Origin: Christensenellaceae bacterium
GTDB taxonomy: Bacteria > Bacillota > Clostridia > Christensenellales > Aristaeellaceae
Reading direction: 5' to 3'
NCBI GenBank assembly: GCA_017881705.1
Contig: JADGQP010000148.1
Coordinates: 1-10,393 of the forward strand
Length of the DNA stretch: 10,393 nucleotides
Positions within the stretch are counted from its first letter, which is position 1, and every line of letters begins with the position of its first letter. Under the pieces are notes generated by a model. That model was not told the DNA's origin. It ran no database searches and worked only from the letters and a program-made list of their open reading frames with translations. This document shows positions 6,655 through 10,393 of the stretch, piece after piece. The translations under genes were made by a program, and so were the position numbers.

Positions 6655-7167
6655 GTGCAAACGAGGGACGAGGTACGCGGCGAAGTGCTCGCATGGCTCA
6701 ACGGTTTGCGCTTACCTTTTCGCCTGTACGAGCACGAACGGGCAGATACCATCGCCGATTGCCTGAAGATGCCGTTTATTAACGAGGATGTGACCATCTG
6801 CAAGAACGTATTTCTATGCAACCGTCAACAAACAAGTTATTACCTGATGCTGCTGCGGCCGGAAACACCGTTTCACACCGCCGTGGTCAGCAAGGCGCTG
6901 GGTGTGTCGCGCCTGAGCTTTGCGCCGGAAGAAGCCATGGGGGAATTGCTTCACCTCTCGCCGGGCTCTGTAAGCCCGCTGGGGCTGTATTTTGACCCAC
7001 TCAAACGTGTAACGCTGTGCTATGAAACCGCCGTGCGCCAAACGGCGGAGATCGCCTTTCATCCCTGCGATAATACGGCGACCGTGATCTTTACACAGGA
7101 TACGTTTTGGAACGGCGTAATACCCGCGTTGGGCGTTACGCCTGTGAAGATCGAACAGGCGGAGTAA
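6655..7167 (+). CDS. prdX: PrdX/ProXp-ala-type aminoacyl-tRNA deacylase (YbaK/EbsC fold)
   Basis: The 170-residue protein matches the free-standing prolyl-tRNA-synthetase-associated editing family, which hydrolyses Ala wrongly attached to tRNA(Pro). Family traits seen are the N-terminal LYEHERADTIADC (24-36), CKNVFL with K50 as the likely counterpart of the catalytic-site lysine, LGVSRLSFAPEEAM, the hallmark PGSVSPLGLYFD, and FHPCDNTATVIFT near the C terminus. It is full length for the family. GTG 6655 is the start because AAGGGG (6641-6646) lies 8 nt upstream and no in-frame ATG precedes it. It is 16 nt before tcdA, so the two are probably co-transcribed, joining tRNA charging quality control with tRNA modification. 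The exact editing specificity within the family is inferred, since related proteins act on Ala-, Cys- or Ser-tRNAs. Confidence 0.85.
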   Translation: MQTRDEVRGEVLAWLNGLRLPFRLYEHERADTIADCLKMPFINEDVTICKNVFLCNRQQTSYYLMLLRPETPFHTAVVSKALGVSRLSFAPEEAMGELLHLSPGSVSPLGLYFDPLKRVTLCYETAVRQTAEIAFHPCDNTATVIFTQDTFWNGVIPALGVTPVKIEQAE

Positions 7168-7183
7168 CGGGAGAGAGCGCCAT

Positions 7184-7903
7184 ATGGATAAGCATAACAC
7201 CGCATGGGAAAACCGAATGGCCCGAACCCGGTTATTGTTGACCGATAAGCAGCTTGCGCGCCTTACCGACGCGCACGTAATGCTGTTTGGGCTGGGCGGT
7301 GTGGGCAGTTACGCTGCGGAGGCGCTGGCGCGGGCTGGCATAGGTCAGCTTACGCTGGTGGACGCGGACGCGTATGTGGAAAGCAACCTTAACCGGCAAC
7401 TCGGGGCGCTGGTTTCCACACTGGGTCAAAGCAAGGCTGAGGTGACCCGAAAACGGTTGCTCGATATTAACCCTGATGTGGAAGTGACCGCCGTGCGGGC
7501 GTTTCACCTGCCTGGCCAGCCCGTGGCAATTCCTGCGGATGTGGATTATGTTGCGGATGCGATTGATACGGTTAGCGCGAAGCTGGATATTGCGCAAACC
7601 TGCTGCGAGCGCGGTCTGCCGCTCATCTCCTGCATGGGTATGGGCAACCGGTTTGACCCCACGCAGGTACGGATAGGCGATGTGTTTGAAACCACTGCGG
7701 ATCCGCTGTGCCGTGTGATGCGGCGCGAACTGAGAAAACGCGGTATAGAGCATTTACGCTGTGTGTATTCCGCCGAACCGGCTGCCGCTGTTCAGTCTAA
7801 AAACGGAGAAAGGCCGGAAAAAGGTTCGCTGCCGTATGTGCCGGCGGTCGCGGGGTTGCTGATGGCTTATGAAATTGTGGATACGATCGGCCGAAGAAGT
7901 TAA
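7184..7903 (+). CDS. tcdA: tRNA threonylcarbamoyladenosine (t6A) dehydratase TcdA
   Basis: This 239-residue protein of the ThiF/MoeB/HesA E1-like fold has the expected TcdA (CsdL/YgdL) length. It shows the ATP-binding GLGGVGS (36-42), the acidic pair around D60-D62, NLNRQ (68-72), DAIDT (125-129), SCMGMGNRFDPT (149-160) and the C-terminal GSLPYVPAVAGLL. TcdA uses ATP to cyclise t6A at position 37 of ANN-decoding tRNAs to ct6A, which improves decoding. The CMGMGNRFDPT block separates it from MoeB and ThiF. ATG 7184 follows a GGGAG-type site (7169-7173) by 10 nt. It is the second gene after the tRNA deacylase. No sulfur-carrier or CsdE partner is nearby, so the role of TcdA itself, not sulfur transfer, is favoured. 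Confidence 0.92.
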   Translation: MDKHNTAWENRMARTRLLLTDKQLARLTDAHVMLFGLGGVGSYAAEALARAGIGQLTLVDADAYVESNLNRQLGALVSTLGQSKAEVTRKRLLDINPDVEVTAVRAFHLPGQPVAIPADVDYVADAIDTVSAKLDIAQTCCERGLPLISCMGMGNRFDPTQVRIGDVFETTADPLCRVMRRELRKRGIEHLRCVYSAEPAAAVQSKNGERPEKGSLPYVPAVAGLLMAYEIVDTIGRRS

Positions 7904-7927
7904 TAATTCGCACTTATAAACGTACTT

Positions 7928-7935
7928 AGGGAGGG
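7928..7935 (+). promoter_or_regulatory. Ribosome binding site supporting a TTG start
   Basis: AGGGAGGG ends 6 nt before TTG 7942. No other in-frame start lies before the FAD-binding GGGVIG motif, so the TTG is well supported. The whole tcdA-to-glpA gap is only 38 nt. It holds a TATAAA (7915-7920) without a recognisable -35 box and no terminator, so whether glpA has its own promoter is open. Confidence 0.75.
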
Positions 7936-7941
7936 ACAGGG

Positions 7942-9396
7942 TTGGAAACGGACATTTTAATTATCGGGGGCGGCGTAATCGGCTGCGCGGTCGCGCGCGA
8001 ACTGAGCGCCTATCAGGCAAGGATAACCCTTTTGGAGCGCGGCCCGGACGTGGCAAGTGGCGCCAGCAAGGCTAACAGCGGTATCGTGCATGCGGGGTTC
8101 GACGCAAAACCAGGTTCTGCCAAGGTGCGCTTTAACGTGGAAGGCAACCGGATGTACGAAAGCTACTGCCGTGAAATCGACGCGCCTTACGTACGTTCCG
8201 GCGCTTTAGTGCTGGCTTTCGACGCGGAACAGCGGGAACACGTGGAGAAGCTCTATCACCAGGGCTTGGAAAACGGCGTAGAGGAACTTGCCATTCTGGA
8301 GCGGGAACAAGTACTCGCGCTGGAACCCAACGTGAATCCGGACGTGGTATGCGCGCTGTTGGCGCCGACCAGCGGACTCACCAGCCCCTACGAGCTTACC
8401 TGCGCGCTGGCTGACCACGCGGCGGTCAACGGTGTTCAATTTCTCATGGACACAGAGGTAACCGATTTAATTGCCAATAATAGCGGCTTCCGCGCTGTGA
8501 CCAACCGCGGTGAATATACGGCTAAAATCGTTGTGAACTGCGCGGGTGTAAAATCCGCGGAACTCCACAACCGTTTGAGCAGCGTTCAATTCGAGATCAC
8601 ACCGAGAAAAGGCGAGTATTACCTGATCGATCACGAGATCAAGCCCGTGTTTTCCCATACGATGTTTCAAACGCCCACTAAAATGGGCAAAGGCGTGCTG
8701 GTGAGCCCCACGGCGCACAACACGCTGCTTTTAGGCCCCTCCGCGCAGGACGCGGACGATCCTTTCGACGTCGCCACCACCGCCGAGGCGCTGCGCGCGG
8801 TGCGCGAAAAGGCGGCGTACACTTGGCCGGGGGTAAGCTTGCGCAACGTAATCACCACCTTCGCGGGTATGCGTGCGCACGAGCGCGGGGATGATTTTAT
8901 CGTCGGCGCGACGCAGGGCGTTCCTGGCGTGTACGAAGCGGTGGGCATCGAAAGCCCGGGGCTTACGGCCGCGCCCGCCATTGCGGTTGCGCTTTGCGGG
9001 CAAATCGCTTCGGAAAACAAACTGTCCCGCAAAGCATCGTGGGTGCCCGCGCCAAAACGACCCAAGGCGTTTTCCGCTATGACGGCGCAGGAAAAAGAGC
9101 TGGCTTGTATTGAAAATTCGGAAAACGGCGTCGTCGTGTGCCGCTGCGAACAGGTGACCGAGGCGGAAGTGCGCTCCGCAATCCGCAGGCCGGTCGGCGC
9201 GCGCACCATAGACGCAGTTAAGCGCCGCACTCGCGCCGGAATGGGACGCTGTCAGGGCGGTTTTTGCAGCCCGCGTGTGCTGGAGATTCTTTATGAGGAA
9301 TTGGGTGCGCCGCCTACCGATATAACCAAGGACGGCGGCGAGGGCCGCATACTGGCGGGTACGCTGGCAGAGTTTGCACACAAGGAGGATGCCTGA
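7942..9396 (+). CDS. glpA: GlpA-like FAD-dependent glycerol-3-phosphate dehydrogenase with C-terminal [2Fe-2S] domain
   Basis: The 484-residue protein begins with a DAO-type FAD domain: GGGVIG (9-14), E32, and ASGASKANSGIVHAGFD (38-54), with the closing FAD motif GIESPGLTAAPAIA (335-347). A BFD-like ferredoxin domain follows at about 398-450, with C400, C402, C437 and C442 in the spacing CxC-x34-CxxxxC for a [2Fe-2S] cluster. This architecture is typical of anaerobic GlpA, which oxidises sn-glycerol 3-phosphate to dihydroxyacetone phosphate. The start is TTG 7942, supported by AGGGAGGG 6 nt upstream. One base separates its TGA from the next gene, an FAD/NAD oxidoreductase, matching the clostridial GlpA-oxidoreductase pair that often precedes a small DUF1667 protein. 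No glycerol kinase or facilitator is in view. A related amino-acid or hydroxy-acid oxidase is a less likely alternative. Confidence 0.85.
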   Translation: METDILIIGGGVIGCAVARELSAYQARITLLERGPDVASGASKANSGIVHAGFDAKPGSAKVRFNVEGNRMYESYCREIDAPYVRSGALVLAFDAEQREHVEKLYHQGLENGVEELAILEREQVLALEPNVNPDVVCALLAPTSGLTSPYELTCALADHAAVNGVQFLMDTEVTDLIANNSGFRAVTNRGEYTAKIVVNCAGVKSAELHNRLSSVQFEITPRKGEYYLIDHEIKPVFSHTMFQTPTKMGKGVLVSPTAHNTLLLGPSAQDADDPFDVATTAEALRAVREKAAYTWPGVSLRNVITTFAGMRAHERGDDFIVGATQGVPGVYEAVGIESPGLTAAPAIAVALCGQIASENKLSRKASWVPAPKRPKAFSAMTAQEKELACIENSENGVVVCRCEQVTEAEVRSAIRRPVGARTIDAVKRRTRAGMGRCQGGFCSPRVLEILYEELGAPPTDITKDGGEGRILAGTLAEFAHKEDA

Positions 9397-9397
9397 T

Positions 9398-10393
9398 ATG
9401 AATAGCGCGTTAATCCCCACGCCTGTGGATGTGCTGGTGGTAGGCGCTGGGCCTGCGGGCCTCGCGGCGGCCATCGCGGCCAGGGAGGCGGGCGTAAGCA
9501 ATTTGCTTGTGCTGGAACGTGAAACGGAAATGGGCGGCATCCTGAAACAATGTATTCACAACGGTTTCGGACTGCACCGCTTTAAAGAAGAGCTGACCGG
9601 CCCTGAATATGCGCAGCGGGATATTGACCGCATTAAGGAACTGGGCATCGAAGTGCGCTGCGGCACAACGGTATTGGATATCACAAGTGATCGGCAGGTA
9701 ACGGCTATCAGCCGCGACAGGGGCGTGCAGGTATTCCAGGCCGGAGCGGTGGTGCTGGCAATGGGCTGCCGTGAGCGGCCGCGCGGCGCGCTGGCGATAC
9801 CGGGCACGCGATGCGCTGGCATTTTTTCGGCGGGTACGGCGCAAAAATACGTGAATTTGGAAGGCTATATGCCGGGTCGGCGCGTGGTGATCCTGGGCAG
9901 CGGAGATATCGGGCTGATCATGGCACGCCGGATGACCCTACAGGGCGCGAAAGTGCTGGCTTGCGTGGAGATTATGCCATTTTCCAGCGGACTCAACCGC
10001 AATATAGTGCAATGTTTGCATGACTACGATATTCCGCTGATGCTTAACCATACGGTGGTGGATATTCTGGGAAGCGAGCGCCTTACCGGGGTAACCGTGG
10101 CGGAGGTAGATTCGCGCCGCCAGCCCATCGCGGGCACCGAAACGCACTTTGACTGCGATACGCTGCTGCTTTCCGTTGGGCTGATACCGGAAAACGAACT
10201 GACCAAACTGGCTGGCGTTACGCTTTCGCCCACCACGCAAGGCGCTGTGGTGGATGATTCGCTGCAGACCGATCGGCCTGGAATTTTCGCCTGCGGTAAC
10301 GTGCTGCATGTGCACGACCTGGTGGACTATGTAAGCGATGAAAGCCTAAAGGCAGGCAAAGCGGCAGCCGCTTATGCGTTGGGCGCGCGCCCA
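9398..10393 (+). CDS. NAD(P)/FAD-dependent oxidoreductase, GlpB-like partner (3' end outside window)
   Basis: The frame is open from ATG 9398 to the last base, giving 332 residues, and the protein is truncated by the window; relatives are about 410-430 residues. AAGGAGG (9382-9388) lies 9 nt upstream, inside the end of glpA. Two Rossmann motifs are visible: GAGPAG (16-21) for FAD and GSGDIG (167-172) for NAD(P), with the FAD-closing GIFACGNVLHVHDLVD (295-310) near the edge. There is no CxxC redox pair; the MGGILKQCIHNGFG block with C52 is typical of the oxidoreductase found beside clostridial GlpA. It probably passes electrons from GlpA's iron-sulfur domain to NAD(P) or another carrier, an inference from gene order. 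It should be translated with glpA (1-nt gap). A DUF1667 gene is expected just downstream if this is the standard operon. Confidence 0.85.
   Translation, partial: MNSALIPTPVDVLVVGAGPAGLAAAIAAREAGVSNLLVLERETEMGGILKQCIHNGFGLHRFKEELTGPEYAQRDIDRIKELGIEVRCGTTVLDITSDRQVTAISRDRGVQVFQAGAVVLAMGCRERPRGALAIPGTRCAGIFSAGTAQKYVNLEGYMPGRRVVILGSGDIGLIMARRMTLQGAKVLACVEIMPFSSGLNRNIVQCLHDYDIPLMLNHTVVDILGSERLTGVTVAEVDSRRQPIAGTETHFDCDTLLLSVGLIPENELTKLAGVTLSPTTQGAVVDDSLQTDRPGIFACGNVLHVHDLVDYVSDESLKAGKAAAAYALGARP

Noticed and set aside
6569..6766. Plus-strand frame of 65 residues before prdX
   Set aside because: Its GTG start has no binding site, and it overlaps the well-supported prdX gene in another frame.
7232..7753. 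Minus-strand frame of 173 residues opposite tcdA
   Set aside because: Antisense shadow of the conserved E1-like gene, with no motif or start signal of its own.
8731..9540. Long minus-strand frame (269 residues) opposite glpA
   Set aside because: Composition is that of an antisense shadow of a GC-rich gene; the plus strand carries clear FAD and iron-sulfur motifs.

Overview
The window looks like chromosomal DNA of a moderately GC-rich member of the Clostridia/Firmicutes, probably a gut anaerobe. This is an inference from gene content: a MarR-controlled heterodimeric ABC exporter, a PrdX-type tRNA editing protein, a clostridial-style GlpA with a BFD [2Fe-2S] tail, strong AGGAGG-type ribosome binding sites, and use of GTG and TTG starts. 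TGA is used as a stop. No rRNA, tRNA, CRISPR array, transposase or phage gene was seen.

Layout. (1) Bases 1-897 are the 3' part of an L-fucose/L-arabinose isomerase-family gene, closed by a clear intrinsic terminator (931-973). (2) A three-gene operon follows (1060-5037): a MarR-family regulator, then the two unlike halves of a BmrCD/TM287-288-type ABC exporter. The genes are 7 nt apart and then overlapping. A TTGCAA/TATGAT promoter lies before it, and a perfect 14-bp palindrome covers the -35 box, so self-repression of regulator plus pump is the simplest model. (3) A gene-poor stretch (5038-5342) separates this operon from the convergent pfkA and holds two hairpins. (4) pfkA (5343-6419, minus strand) encodes a 6-phosphofructokinase of the mixed-substrate group. 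Its upstream region is built of tandem duplications, and a 22-bp unit repeated twice carries an extended -10 box in each copy. (5) Divergent from pfkA is a two-gene unit for tRNA fidelity and modification: a PrdX/YbaK-type Ala-tRNA(Pro) deacylase and the t6A dehydratase TcdA. (6) A glycerol-3-phosphate oxidation pair closes the window: GlpA-like FAD protein with a C-terminal 2Fe-2S domain, then a second FAD/NAD oxidoreductase cut by the window end.

The proteins all belong to known families, and I found no convincing new multi-gene system. The points most worth a second look are regulatory or at single residues: the palindrome on the marR/ABC promoter, the duplicated pfkA promoter core, the N for D change in the PFK nucleotide/Mg loop, and the asymmetric ATPase sites of the exporter.
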